From Melieria omissa (Eukaryota; Arthropoda; Insecta; Diptera; Ulidiidae): 64,000 nt of DNA. The notes below the pieces were generated by a model. It had not been told where the DNA came from. It did no database searches and was given only the letters and a program-made list of their open reading frames with translations. This document shows, one piece after another, positions 1-11,900 of the stretch (positions are counted from its first letter, which is position 1; each line of letters begins with the position of its first letter). The position numbers and the translations under genes were made by a program. The DNA lies in contig OZ020267.1 in assembly GCA_963971225.1 (NCBI GenBank), positions 113,966,936 through 114,030,935 on the forward strand, read 5' to 3'.

Positions 1-615
1 TTTGCAGAAAATTTTAGTTTTTTTAAATAGGGAAACATTTATGCGCACTTTTATTAGTAGAAATTACATTAAGCGTGCTTAGTGCAGTGGACTATGAGTT
101 GGAGGGTTATGGGTTCGAATGCCACTTCAAACAGCTCGGTTTTGTGATGAAAAATTTCAGGAGAGTCAAGAAAATCTAAGTGCAAAATAGTTGAAATTTC
201 ATGTCAAAATATAAATCATTGTATAATAAGAAGCTTGACCCTAAGTGCCTTTAGGAAAATCGTAAATAATATATACAATTTTTACTTACAAATGCTCTCT
301 CATCTATGTTATTCTCTACACTTTCAAGAATAGATTAAAAAAACCTGTTAAATTATACTTAATACCCTAATGACATCACTCTAAATATATATACGAGCCA
401 AAGAGAATATGATGGGCGTTTAAAAAATGTTTACTTCGATGGACCACTAATCTTTCCTACACACCTGGAAAAAATAGTATGGGAGGTCCAAAGTTTATAA
501 GCATAAAATATTGATCACCTCATTCCACATATGAATGCTCTCGCAGAATTCATTAATTAAGGTATGATCCCATTATTTAATAATTTTTTAATTGAAATCC
601 AAGCAATCTCAAATA
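1..615. other. AT-rich non-coding DNA, no gene seen
   Basis: No coding signal or recognisable gene is visible. A short tRNA-promoter-like pair (A-box-like TAGTGCAGTGG at 80-90, B-box-like GGTTCGAATGC at 112-122) is present. The two are about 32 bases apart start to start, closer than in a working tRNA gene, and there is no cloverleaf, so at most it is a SINE or tRNA-derived scrap. The stretch ends at the TA target site of the mariner copy starting at 616. Confidence 0.5.
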
Positions 616-1892
616 GGTTGGGGAAAAATAAATCCCCTATTTATCTTTGAACTTTAAGACGTTGTTCCGCATGCTTCGGATTGTCCGATTTGAGTCAAAT
701 ATGTACCGTTTTGTTCTGTAATTTGTTGCCATTTTAAAGGTAGCTTTATAGTGCCTCTCTCATAGAAGTCTTGGTCCTTATTGCCGAAAAACTCTAGTAA
801 TTGATTTTCACATTCTTCTCTTGATGACAATTTCTTATCACTCAGGAAGTTTTGCAAAGCGAGCAAAAGATGATAATCGCTTAGTGCCAGGTCCGGACTA
901 TATGGTGGATGCATCAAAACTTCCCAACCAAGCTCCCGGAGTCTCTAGCGAGTCAATACGGACGTGTGTGGCCTGACGTTATCCTGGTGGAACACAACAC
1001 CTTTTCTGTTGGCCAATTCTGGCCGTTTCTGGTCAATCGCTAACTTCAAACGGTCCAGTTGTTGACAGTAGATATCTGAATTTAGTGTTTGGCCATATGG
1101 AAGCAACTCATAATAAATGATGCCCTTCCTGTCCCACCAAATGCACAACAGAACCTTCCTGGCCGTTAGTCCTGGTTTGGCCAACGTTTGAGTTGCTTCA
1201 CCGCGCTTTGACCATGATCGTTTTCGCACCATATTGTCATTAGTGGCCCATTTCTCATTCCCAGTCATCCGTTTAAGAAATGGGTCGATTTCATTCCGCT
1301 TGGCCAAGGCTTCGTAGATGGAAATTCAATCCATCATATTTTTTGAAGTTAATTGGTGTGACACCCAAACATCGAACTACTTTTTCAATACAGCTTTGTG
1401 CCAATGGTTTAAAACTGTTTTATGGTCGATTTTTAGTTCCTGGGCGATGCAACGACTACTAGCATGTCGATCAACTTCGATCATTTCTGTGATTTTATTG
1501 ACATTTTCGACGACGGGCCTGTCTGTGCGAGGAGCATCTTTAACGCCAAAAAAACCTGAACGAAATCGAGGAAACCAAAATTTCACGTAATTAGCTGTTA
1601 CAGTATCGGGACCATAAACACCATTCACAATTTCAGCCGCCTGGCTCGCATTTTCGCCTTTATCAAAGAAAAACTGTAAAATGTACCGAATTTTCTCTTT
1701 GTTGACCTCCATTTTTAACACCCTGTAACTTACTACTGAGTGGACCAAAATAAAATAGCAAAACAATTTGTTTAGTATGAAATGCAATCTTGACAACGAG
1801 TATAAATGTGAAATTTTTTGACCGGTACTTTACGAGATATCGATCACTATAGCCATCTTCAAAAAAAATAGTGGATTTCTTTTTCCCCAACC
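616..1892 (-). mobile_element. mariner transposon, mauritiana-like, inactive copy
   Basis: A full-length 1277-bp mariner element, close to the ~1.3 kb usual for the family. It is bounded by TA dinucleotides at 614-615 and 1893-1894, the expected target duplication. The terminal inverted repeats begin GGTTGGGGAAAAA at both ends and match for about 25 bases with two or three mismatches. The transposase lies on the minus strand. Both ends and the full length survive, so the copy was lost by point mutation, not deletion. In principle it could still be moved by a related transposase supplied elsewhere. Confidence 0.93.
654..1712 (-). pseudogene. mariner transposase, broken by stop codons
   Basis: The reading frame starts at the ATG at 1712 (protein begins MEVNKEKIRY) and runs in a single frame to 654, about 352 codons, close to a normal mariner transposase. 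The N-terminal paired-like helix-turn-helix region is followed by the catalytic domain with the landmarks WSKRGE, HQDNVRPHTS and PPYSPDLALSDYHL. Three in-frame stops interrupt it: TAG at 1377-1379, TGA at 1326-1328 and TAG at 945-947. No frameshift is needed to align the rest. The first catalytic aspartate of the D,D34D triad, expected in the motif TGDEKW, reads asparagine here (TGNEKW). The protein cannot be active. Confidence 0.92.
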
Positions 1893-2033
1893 TAATATGA
1901 GAGCCCACTGACTAACATTAGCTAAGATAGCTCGAGTGAATTGAATTTAGCGTCGCAGCAAAACTGATCCATGAATCATAACGCCGGGCAATTGAAGGAT
2001 GGCAAGGAAGGCAAGGAAGGCAAGACCAGATGA

Positions 2034-2063
2034 TTACTGACTCTAGATTGTTAGAGTCAGTAA
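2034..2063. repeat. Perfect 12-bp hairpin
   Basis: The arm TTACTGACTCTA (2034-2045) is followed by a six-base loop and its exact complement TAGAGTCAGTAA (2052-2063). Short GGCAAGGAA direct repeats lie just upstream. No function is apparent. Confidence 0.7.
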
Positions 2064-2333
2064 AAATTTAACTCGGAAGGAACAACAAAAAACTGAAGTA
2101 CTTCAGGAAACAATTCAACAGGTTGGAAACTCTTTAAGAAAAGAGGAATATCGAATTTTTTTGCAGTCTACAATTCTATCTAAAATTTGATATAGTCATG
2201 ACAAGCTTTTGCATTTCTTGTAGTATTTAAAATTAAAAAATTAAGGAAATTCTATAAAAATCTTAAAAATTTATAACAAATTCCAATTTTTTCAAATTTT
2301 GTTAGAATTAAAATGTGTGTACATCAGCTTTAC

Positions 2334-2401
2334 GCATCACATTTTCGACTATTTATAGGCAGCATTAGGTCCATTGCCTATAATCGAAAATGTGGTGCAT
2401 A
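2334..2401. repeat. Imperfect inverted repeat
   Basis: GCATCACATTTTCGA at 2334-2348 pairs with TCGAAAATGTGGTGC near 2384-2398. An inner TATAGGCA/TGCCTATA pair sits around a ~13-base loop. It could be a small foldback element or the remains of a MITE end pair. Confidence 0.55.
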
Positions 2402-4029
2402 GCCCATTATGTGCGACGCTTGTTTCCACATGCGATATGCTTAGTGCTGTACTTAACGTGTTCATGCGCAATTTAAATCTCACCTGTCAATGTTACATTG
2501 ACATGCATTAATCCTATATGCGTGCCAATGCGCGAGGGTAACTTCTCACGTGAGAAGGCTTTGTACGGCGCTATAATCGTCGTGTGCGCCACATGCCATG
2601 CTGAGCCCAGTCGGGTAACTGCGTTTCGGCGACGTCGTTTGTAGTTGGTTGTTTTTGTTTTATGCGTCAAACACATAGAAATTAATTATTTAATGCTATG
2701 CCATTAAGCAAATACAAATGCTCGTAAATCACACCACTACTCACTCAATATGACTAAGCCCACGAATACACTCAGCGTGACTGTTGAGAATGTGGTGAAT
2801 TTCTGCAAAAATACAAAAAAACCAAAATACAACAACGCTTTAATTGATGGATTGTGTATTACTAAATTGTCTGAAAAAATATGAAAAATTAAATATATAC
2901 ATAAAACTAGTGACTACTAAATGAATAAAGTTGGGTGTAACATTTTTTTTGTTTCATTTCATTTTGGGCATAAAAACCTAAATTAATTAAATAGCAACGT
3001 AAGGCTCTAATTTGTGGCGTTCAAAAAAAAAATTATTGGAAAAAATTTATATTTTTTTAAATGATGAGCTTAAATATGGCTTTAAAAATCGACATCCTCA
3101 TTGCTGCAAATAAACAATTAATGCAGTAATCCGCTTTAACTACTATTTCACTTTGAAAAAATCCCATTTGCATCATGTGAAGAGTTTCTCCACCTGTGCG
3201 AAAAAACCCACACAATCTCTAATAAAAAACTTTAATAATTCCGTGCTGTGATTCTTTGCTTAAAACAAAATCCATATATACATATATTTTTCCAAACAAT
3301 TGCAATGACATTCGTTACGTTAGTAGCAACAGTTGCGGGTTTCTCCCTGCCACATTTGGCTCACCAGATTCCCTGCAAGTCGACTACTTACTCAATTCCC
3401 ACTAACCCAAATGGTGAACGGCAACCATCTGCGCCACCACAGCTGACCATATGGCCGGACTGCATGTGAACAAAGCTGCACATGTACACGTCGCAACTGC
3501 TCCGCACCAACGCTGACCGGACAACTTTCCGCCTTACTTTCGATGACTAATGCAAGATCTGATTACGCGGCAATTGCTGCACACACACACACACACCGGT
3601 TTACGGCGGTGAAATTCAATCACATCTCGCACGAAATACGCTGCGGGTCCTAAACAAAGAATCGAAAGCCACGAGCCGTAGCCAACCATACGCTCGACTC
3701 GTTCTTATTAGCCACTCATATAGTTGTACAATACACAAATTAACGGCAAACACGTGCGGCCATAATAAAAATATCTAATTGCCTGAACGACTGTCTGCCT
3801 ATTTGTCTGTCTATTTGTCTGTCTGTTCGAATCTCAGTCAAGTGTGGCCGCTGGCCGCCAACCAACTGCAGTCGAGCATGTCAAAAGACTTGAATGCTTG
3901 CGAGCATTTCGGCAATTAGCCACAAGTCCATAATTTAAAACCAGTCAAAAAGGCATCAAAAACGCACGTACACACCTCCGGCTGCACCGCCCCGAATCAT
4001 TTCCATGGCTCGCCTAATTATTTACTTAC

Positions 4030-4194
4030 CTGCTTTCTAACTCCGGGGAATATAACTAAGAAGGCAACGTAAAATGTTGCAAACAGCACGGAGACGGCGA
4101 CAATTGAGACATCGCCGGTGACTGGTGTGCGATTGGAGAAGGAATATAGTGTGGGTCCACCGTCGTCTCGAAATGCATCAAACCAACCCTTCAT
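4030..4194 (-). CDS. mol: Dual oxidase maturation factor (moladietz), first coding exon only
   Basis: This is a 55-codon first coding exon of the DUOXA-family membrane protein that escorts the NADPH oxidase Duox from the ER to the plasma membrane (known in Drosophila as moladietz/NIP). The exon runs 4213-4030 on the minus strand. The acceptor is CTCTTGCAG before 4213, the ATG is at 4194, and the donor is AAGCAG/GTAAGT at 4030/4029, in phase 0. The peptide starts MKGWFDAFRDDGGPTLYSF, followed by NRTPVTGDVS and a hydrophobic segment (about residues 29-49) ending FPGVRK. That is the first transmembrane helix of the family, with the conserved FPG-R junction. Remaining exons (more TM helices and the extracellular loop) lie beyond the left edge. 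The leader exon(s) must be to the right. Recognition rests on family memory; confidence is high because intron ends and peptide agree. Confidence 0.85.
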
Positions 4195-4524
4195 GCTTCG
4201 TAATGGTTTAGTTCTGCAAGAGATTATAAAATAAACAATGAATATTTTAGTGGTGCAAGTTAATAGTTGTTGGTCTTAAATTAAAAATAAATATTGAAAT
4301 GGATAATAAAATTAATAAATGATGAAAAGTATGAAAAGTTCCTTTGCCGCAGCTGTGTCAGGTTTGAATGAAACAATTTTTATCTTGGAATGAATCTGTC
4401 AAATCCCACCAACACCACCAGCGGCTATGACACCGTCAAGCTTCATTGCAACCATCAAAGTTTCAATCACTTTGTAACTATTGACATTTATGTTATGAAA
4501 AATTTAGAACATTAGGCTGTAAAG

Positions 4525-6228
4525 GGCCGGGGATAAGATACTCGGAACCTACGGGAAAACACACCACTATCTTCCATTGAAAGGTGTGCTGATTTCAATC
4601 TGGCAAGAAGATACCGGAACCGAAAGATTGCTATCCTCTCCGACAGCCAAGCGGCAATCAAGGCTCTTAGATCCTACCTGGTGTCCTCGAAACTGGTTTT
4701 GGAGTGCCTTGAAAGCTAAGGTCTGGGTACTTTGAGTTCCGGGCCACGCTGGCATTGAAGGAAACAAACGGGCCGACGAACTGGCAAGGAGGGGAGCTTC
4801 CATACCTTTTGCCAGCCGTGAACCCTTTTGTGATTTGGGAAAAGAAGCTTCTTCTATTCTAACGATAAAGGACGAGATAACCAGAAGGACTCAATACTGG
4901 GAAAATCTACCAGGTCTAGAGCAATCCAAGATGGTTATCGGGTTCTACAATAGGAAAAGATTCGAGGATTGCATGACCCTATGAAAGAATAATCTAAGAA
5001 TTATCACGGGAATGCTAACAGGGCACTGCAGACTGAATTATCATCTGGCCAAACAAGGAATCCCTGAAAAAGAGTATTGCAGCTTCTGCTTGCAGGAAAA
5101 CGAGACTGCATTACATATATAGGGTTTTCCAACAAGAGGTGTTATTTTGAATCACCCGGTATTTCGGTAGCTGTCACTTTTATTCTTTGACATTTGACAA
5201 GTAGAAACTACGCCATTACTAAAAATGGAACGATACACGCTGCAATGACGCATTGAAATGATTAAAATTCACTACAAAAATGGTGAAAATCTTGCAGTCA
5301 CAGTTCGCAAAACTAAAGCATTTTTGGGTCGTCGTGAAGCACCTTGTCGGACCGCAATACAGAAATTGGTGGAAAAATTCGAGCTGTTGGGACAAGTTAG
5401 TGATGTGAAGAATAAAACCCGTGCACGTCGCTCAAGAACAACTGAGAATATTGCTGCTGTAGCCCAAAGTGTTGAAGAAAACCCAGGTTTGTCGATTCCT
5501 CGTCGTTCTTTGGAATTGGGCATTCCAAAAACGTCATTACACCGTATTTTGACTTAAGACCCAAGTCTTAGGCTTATAAAGATCAGTTAACACAAGAACT
5601 CAAGCCGACCGATTATCAACAACGTCGTGTCTTTGCTGGTTGGGTCCTCTGGGTGTTATCTCTGGAAGAGGTGATCACAATTGGCCACCGAGATCTTGTG
5701 ATTTAACACCTTGCGACTTCTTCCTTTGGGGCCACGTGAAAGATAAGGTGTACGCCAACAGGCCAGCGTCGATTCAAGGCCTCAAAGATAGAATTCGTGA
5801 GGCTATCGAGGACATAGCCACTTTGCGATTTGGTTATGGAAAATTTCATGAAAAGGATATGGTCCTGTAAGCGTGGTCGTGGTGGCCATTTGGCTGATGT
5901 TGTTTTTCATTATTCACGGCATACCTTCCTCTTTATTATGAAATAAACATCCGATCATTTATCTCCAAAAATTGAATTTTTCTTTGAATACCAAAATAAC
6001 ACCTCTTGTTGGAAAACCCTATACCAGATAGTGCCCTGTACTCATGCATAAAAGAAAGAAACACCTGGGGGACCATCTTATACCAGGTACGGACTGGGTA
6101 TCCAGAGGTGTAGGAAGCATACTAAAATTCTTCCTGGATACCGGGCTCACTGACAGTCTGTGAAGTCCAAGAAGGGGGCACAATAGATCTACAGTTCGCA
6201 GTGCATCGTCCCCATCAATAATAATAAT
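4525..6228 (+). mobile_element. 5'-truncated non-LTR retrotransposon (RNase H end), with nested insertion
   Basis: This is the 3' end of a LINE. Conceptual translation shows an RNase H domain (AILSDSQAAIKAL near 4630-4660, then PGHAGIEGNKRADELARRGA near 4740-4800) followed by the C-terminal Cys motif YCSFCLQENETALH near 5080-5115. Frameshifts and stops, for example TAG/TGA near 4719 and 4983, show it is dead. The 3' tail is a short ATA/TAA repeat at 6217-6228. The 11-bp sequence AGGCTGTAAAG flanks it at 4514-4524 and 6229-6239, a clean target-site duplication, so the element entered already truncated. RNase H plus a TAA tail suggests an I- or LOA-like clade; that assignment is tentative. A Tc1/mariner copy later inserted at 5122-6019 and splits the Cys-motif region from the 3' end. 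Confidence 0.87.
5122..6019 (+). mobile_element. Internally deleted Tc1/mariner-superfamily transposon nested in the LINE
   Basis: This is an 898-bp element with perfect 28-bp terminal inverted repeats (both ends read GGGTTTTCCAACAAGAGGTG and onward from the outside). TA flanks lie at 5120-5121 and 6020-6021. It carries the N-terminal DNA-binding part of a transposase (ATG at 5225, then an early TGA; open from 5258 to 5557, with TRARRSRTTENIAAVAQSVE and RRSLELGIPKTSLHRIL). The frame is shifted through ELKPTDYQQRRVFAGWV near 5600-5643. The sequence then jumps to the catalytic C-terminus (WPPRSCDLTPCDFFLWG, 5686-5736). The segment with the first two catalytic aspartates is deleted. The PPRSCDLTP signature marks a distinct IS630-Tc1-mariner lineage, not the same family as the copy at 616-1892. 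The perfect TIRs suggest a fairly young insertion. Confidence 0.92.
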
Positions 6229-6239
6229 AGGCTGTAAAG

Positions 6240-9200
6240 ACCTTTAAGATCTGCAAAGATTTCTGAGTTTCTTACTATAAACAGAAATCATTACTTTTCT
6301 TACTGATTTTTCGTAGTAAAAAGCTGGTATTACAAATTCAATGTCAGAGAAATTATCTACAAAAAATTCAACCGATGATTAATGTAAAATTTAAACGGCA
6401 ATACCCATAGTGATGTTTCTGCTGTCTATAGAGCATCTTCCGCCTTTCTAGTATAGAAGTCCAAGCTTGAAAATATATTCAAAAACTCCAGTTTAACACG
6501 CACTATCTGACTCTTCTCAACTTTGAAGCCTCGTATGAATTCTGGCCCTAATTAAAACCATCACTTGATTTCAATCACCAATTTCCGTACTGAAAGGTCA
6601 ATACCTAGAATTCATTTACCATCATCATTTGTTCATTAAATAACTCGATGATTATGAAAATCACATTGACTCGAGCACATCACTCATATGTCAAATATTC
6701 TACGCGTCATTGCGGGCAGTGCGTGGCCGTTGGTTTCGCCCCAAACTTGCGTAAATTTAAGCCCATTATCGTTAACGCCATCTTGGGCTGTTTTCGGGCA
6801 ATTCCGACTTTGAACATGGTTGTTTGTTGTCTCTCGTAAACTAATGCTAAATTATCTGGATTTTCTTACATCCGCGTTCGAGAAATCGATTGCAATCCGA
6901 CTCATTAAGTGTAGCACGCCAGCAAAAGCGAGCGTAGACAAAGAACAATAGCCCATGTACGATGCGAGTGTTCGAGTACAACCACTGTCGGCAGGTAGTG
7001 ACGGGTGTGCGCGTACGACGTGGGTTGCTGTGAACCGTGCGCGGAAAACACATCAGACAGCCGTCAGGTAGACTTGAATCTTTTCGCAGCGCTCTTTCAT
7101 CTAATGTGTTTGGCAATTGTAAGTTTTGTGATTATGACAGAACCGGTTTCAATTTATGTGTTTGATTTATTTCACATTTGTATTATTTTTATCTTTTTGT
7201 ATATACAAATTCAATTTATTCTCAAATACGTCAAACTTCATACAGAGTTAGGTATGTGTTGCTGGGCGGTGATTGTAAGTGCTTTCGAAATTAAAAATAA
7301 CTCTTTTGCTTGACGTCTGCTGCAGAACGTTGAAGAGCGTTAAACAAATAAAGCAAATCTGGTCGACGCTTCCTCACTTGAACGCGCAGAATGCGGTTGG
7401 GGCCAAAAGTTTTTTTTTCGCAGGCGGTTTTAATTTAGTTTTATTGCATGAAACTTGACTTAAATTGTATGCTTTGATTTTAAATACCTACTAATTATCT
7501 TCGAAATTTTGGGCTTGGCTGCAATCAATTAGGAAATTAATTCAAATTAAAACCTCTAATCGATATTTTAATTGATTTTCCCACACAATTTCTGCCGTTT
7601 GAGCAACCATTTGAAGCAACACAACAACACCTAAAATAATGTATTTCAACACTTACCAAACTTGTCAAAAATCTGCATTCAAGTAGTTTTTAATCCAATG
7701 ATTGGCGTAATTTTCTATTTATTTTCAGCTCAGAAAATATATGTAAATTTTTTTTCAATTCTTGTACATTTTTATCGCGTTGCTGTTACGTTGTTTTATG
7801 CAATCAGTCAGTAAATTTTTGGTATTGTAGATTTCTTTCACTCGACTGTGAAATTAAAATATAAATTAAAAAAATAATAATTAATTTTAAAGCACTTAGA
7901 TTATATTTGCTTTCGATTTAGTGATTGTTCGATGAATTACAAAAGTTTTTTAAAGACAGACAAACTATGAAAAAATAGATAAAACACCTTGAACAAATTA
8001 ACACAACTCTTACAGAAAACAAATTACCATACCGCACATTCTGGAGAATCAAAGTTACATATTTCTAGAAAAGGCCAAGCCACTGCAGCTTAAAAGGTCC
8101 TATTGAAAGATGTGGGGATTGACTGAAGTTAAGCTTAAGCTTTAAAAGATATAAAGCCATGTCCTTGGGGAGCTGGTCATTAAATCGGGTTGGATTGGAA
8201 ATGCATTGCAGTCGAGTCTTTACAAACCCAAGAAGTGGCACAGCAACTCTTTGCTTCATTACAAATTTTGCTCATCCAGTCATGCACTGTGTAGGTTCAG
8301 ATTTTCCAAAGAAGAAGATTTTCCTTGAGGTAATCTTTAGCCTTGAAGAAGTTAAGAAGACAACTACTTCAGATTCATTGCTTATCTATTTATTGCCAAT
8401 TTTTTTCTACAACATTTTCTACTCTTTGCAGTAACAAATTGTTAGTTTTAAAGGAATAGAAGCAGCTCCTTTAAAGCTCTTAAGTATTTATTTAAAATAC
8501 CCAAATACCCCACAGCGACTCGAATCGAGCGTAGGGTACACTCACAAAATTTTCTGCATATTTGCGAATTTTTTCCGCATAAAGCCTTCATAAAATTAAC
8601 TAACTCAAAACTATCACTTAAAAGCATCAAAAGCATATTAACCAAACATGGTTTGATGTCGTTAAACTTCCTATTTCCTAAAACACTTTGCAAAAAGTGC
8701 GAAATGCGCCAAATCCAAACTCGAAATGAAAGAAATGCCAAAATGCGAGCCTCATCGCCACTTGTGCCAATGCAAATGCCAATTTGAGCCAACAACAACA
8801 GCAACAACCACATGTGCACATGTGCAATGCCAGCAAAAATAATGCCAAAACCACAACAAAAACAACAACAACAACGGCGGCAAAAATTGCTAATCGTCTA
8901 GATTGGTAACCGCAAATATCGACGTACTATGAATGTTGATCGTTGGACTTGGTCGCCGCCACGGTGCATAAACAAGGCCCGCTACAACAACAACAACAAC
9001 AACAACAACAGCACAACGAAGCACCAAAAAATAAACACCGACTTATTGCCCGCACAACGCGATTATTACAACGCTGTGGCAGTGTGGCGCGAGGGGCGGG
9101 AGGCCGGGCCGTGCCGTGCCGTGGAAAATGCGCAATCGCAAACGTGCCATGAAGTACGCGCCGCATGTGAGAAAGACACACCAAAAGCGAAATGCACAAA

Positions 9201-10307
9201 AACACTGAAGCACCCAAAAAACAAAAAAAGAAAACCCCAAAAGAAACATAAAACGCAGCCGACGAAGCAGCAAAGCCAGCCAGCGGCAAAAAGAAAACAA
9301 AGTTGAAGTAAGTTAAAACTGAGTTTAACAACGACTGTTACCGCTGCGAAAGTCATCGCCGTTGTAGCTTCCGCCCAACCGTTCGTCTGTCTGTCTGACT
9401 CTCTCTCTTCCTCTGTTTGTCTGGCCATCCATCCGCCTAGCTGTCTGCCTGTCTGTCTGTCCGCCCGTCTGTCACCGCCACCGGCAGCATTGCAGAAAAA
9501 CTGGTCTTCAATGCGGCAGCAACGACGGCGACAGCGGCAACAATTCGCCTTCGATAAGTGCGCATACACGACGCGCCACCGCACAGCTGAGTTCGGTATT
9601 TGCTTTTGCTTTTCTCCGCTTTTTAACGCTCCGAAGGAAAGTGAAATTGCACGGCATGTGTGGTGTAATATCGGTCGGCGTTTGGGTACTCGCCGCTCGC
9701 GCCACCATAAAGGTGATATAATAACAATGAGTACAGCAACAAAATCGCGTGCAGGTGCGCTCGTCCGTTGCTCCCTGCATGCGTCTCTGGCTAGGCCCGG
9801 CTTTTATCGTATGTACTCGGGCCGCTGAGTGGCTGGCATTTTTACTTCTGTTGATTTTCATCTTTGCTTTTGTTGGCTTTGCTCTTGGCTCATACGCACA
9901 CGAGTGTATGTGTGAGTGTGCGAACTACGTCCCTTACGTTGCGCTATTACGCGGCCGCGGTATTTTTACAACTCATAAACATTTGGTGCATTGGTGGTGC
10001 AATAATAACGAGAAGGAAGAAGGAAGTAATTGTGTTAATTTCGATGCAGGAAAGGAAAATAACGAAAACCGGGCCTACCGGACGGACGAGCGTTATGAAA
10101 TGTTGCCCCTGCGCTCGTCCACAGCATGTGGCATTGCATTACATTGTCGCTCCGCTAATTGAATGAGCCATTGACAACTATTGAAATCGGCTATTGTCAT
10201 AAATATTTCGGTATTAGCAGCTAATAAAAACTTTCCCTATTCCATGGAAAATATTTCCATTATAACAATTTTTAATGACAAGAATTGAAATTTAAAAACA
10301 TTAGGTA
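6240..10307. other. Gene-free region, mixed AT-rich and CA/CAA-rich DNA
   Basis: No coding exon could be supported. The subregion 6950-7100 is richer in CG dinucleotides. Around 8980-10160 the DNA carries CAA/CAG runs, CTGTCTGT tracts (9380-9480) and many overlapping open frames on both strands that encode only low-complexity peptides. In a fly genome this pattern often marks enhancers or untranslated leader exons. It may belong to the long upstream part of mol, but no splice-supported exon is evident. Confidence 0.4.
8984..9010. repeat. (ACA)n microsatellite
   Basis: Nine uninterrupted ACA trinucleotides. They account for poly-Asn, poly-Gln and poly-Cys peptides in the overlapping frames here, which are therefore not evidence for a gene. 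Confidence 0.9.
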
Positions 10308-11159
10308 GGGGAAAGTGGGGTAATGACGGCATAGTTTTCATTTAGCATCAAAACATATCCAAAAATTGATATTTTTGATCAAATCAGAGTTAAGAGCACA
10401 ACTAGAACACATATGCTAATAAAGTGTATCGGCAGATTTCAAAAATTCTGATTTTAACTATAAAAAATTAGAATCTATAAAAAAAGTTGGGTTTTGTCAT
10501 TTAGAAAAATGGTGGGGTAATGACGGCCACTCAAAAAAACCGACCAGAAATAGCACAAATATCAACACAAATCGCTGTGAATGCTTAATAAAGGCTCCGT
10601 GAAGAAAAACAAATGGAAATTTGACGTTTTTGTAAATGTAACTTTATTGATAGCTCACAAAAAGCGGAAGTGAAACAAAATTGAAACATATTGAAAAAAA
10701 TGCCTCAAACTTACAATACAACGACTGGGACTTGTGAGAATGTATAGTGCAGAATAGCTATACCGTCTAGAACAACTGGGCAAGCAGTGGATCTCTTTAA
10801 ATGGCATAAAAGGCCTCAATGATGAACAAATATCATCATGCGGATTCCAAAAATACTTCTTAATGACATGGCCGTCGTTACCCCACTCTAGTGGCCGTCA
10901 TTCCCCCACTGACCTCATTTTGCGCAAGCATGCAGTACAAATAAACTATGCAAGACACATGACAAATTTTACTTGATTTAGAAAGCTAATATCAATAGCA
11001 ACATTTTAACATATTTACCTTGATTGTGTAGCTGAAAGTTTTGACGAAATAATCGATATTTTGAACACCTTATAAAACTTTCGAGTAGTTACGTATCGGC
11101 ACTGGTCTGGAACTACAAGTTATAATAAATCCCATGGCCGTCATTACCCCACTTTCCCC
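10308..11159. mobile_element. 852-bp non-autonomous TA-flanked DNA element
   Basis: Terminal inverted repeats start GGGGAAAGTGGGGTAATGAC at both ends (about 24 bp, near perfect). TA dinucleotides flank it at 10306-10307 and 11160-11161. Shorter copies of the same GTGGGGTAATGACGGCC motif recur inside (about 10510-10530 direct; 10870-10915 inverted, twice). There is no transposase frame. TA duplication and subterminal repeats fit the Tc1/mariner/pogo superfamily; the exact family is not determined. Confidence 0.88.
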
Positions 11160-11900
11160 TAATAGTTTCGTAAATATTTTCAAAAATTTCTTTTATAAAA
11201 ACTTGTCTGAATTCTGGCAGCTAGCACCAAATTCTCAAACACTCTTCACAAAAAAAAATTTACTTGTAATTTGCTCAGCAAAAACTTATAAAACACCCAC
11301 TCAAACACCCAAACAATCAAACCCGTTTAAGCGCCAAATCCATTTAACACAAAATATACTAAGAAGTTGCTTCAACCCATTTGCATTATTCTTATATAAC
11401 AACAACAAACAGTTGAGAAGTATAATTTTTGTTTTGCATTGAGCAAATCGCAATAAATGTGAACAAACCAAATCGCCCTCCATCTATGAACATTTTTATT
11501 GAAATATGAAATTTATATGAATTTTTTTATGGCCGTAACATCTGTTTATGGTTTAGGCTATGCTTTCTTGCCAACCACTGCTGACGGGTTTTACCGCTCA
11601 CTTTCTCATTTATGCTAATTGTAGACACTTTTATAGAAGCTATGTTGATCTAAAATTGAAAATAACAATCGGTGCAGGAATTTGCGAGTGACACAATGTG
11701 GGGTATTTTTAAAAATTATCGAAAGTTAGGTAAGTAATTTGGTTTCACTTCTAACAAGACAAATTTGAGAGCAAAATGTCACAAATATTATATGCGGTTT
11801 TAAACAACTTAACACTAATAGAAGTTTTAAACTTGTATGAACTGAGGTTTGAATTTAGAACTTTTTTCAATTTCAGTTCATTCATTTGTATATGAACATA
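11160..11900. other. AT-rich non-coding DNA
   Basis: Nothing gene-like is seen. The segment separates the 852-bp element from the duplicated block that hosts the first 630-bp MITE. Confidence 0.5.

Larger units (their letters stand above)
1893..4029. other. Non-coding DNA left of the mol exon, probably mol intron
   Basis: This lies directly downstream of the splice donor of the mol coding exon (minus strand), so at least part should be mol intron. I found no further mol exon in it. It contains two perfect or near-perfect hairpins (2034-2063 and about 2334-2401), a short CA run near 3585-3600 and otherwise plain AT-rich sequence. Short open frames here resemble nothing I know. Confidence 0.5.

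Noticed and set aside
80..123. tRNA-like A and B boxes
   Set aside because: Spacing is about 12 bases too short, B box has a mismatch and no cloverleaf can be drawn; not a tRNA gene.
9066..9584. 172-codon minus-strand open frame and several overlapping ones at 8.9-10.2 kb
   Set aside because: They encode Cys/Phe/Leu or Gln/Lys low-complexity peptides from CAA, CTGT and A-rich tracts, with no homologous motif and frames open on both strands.
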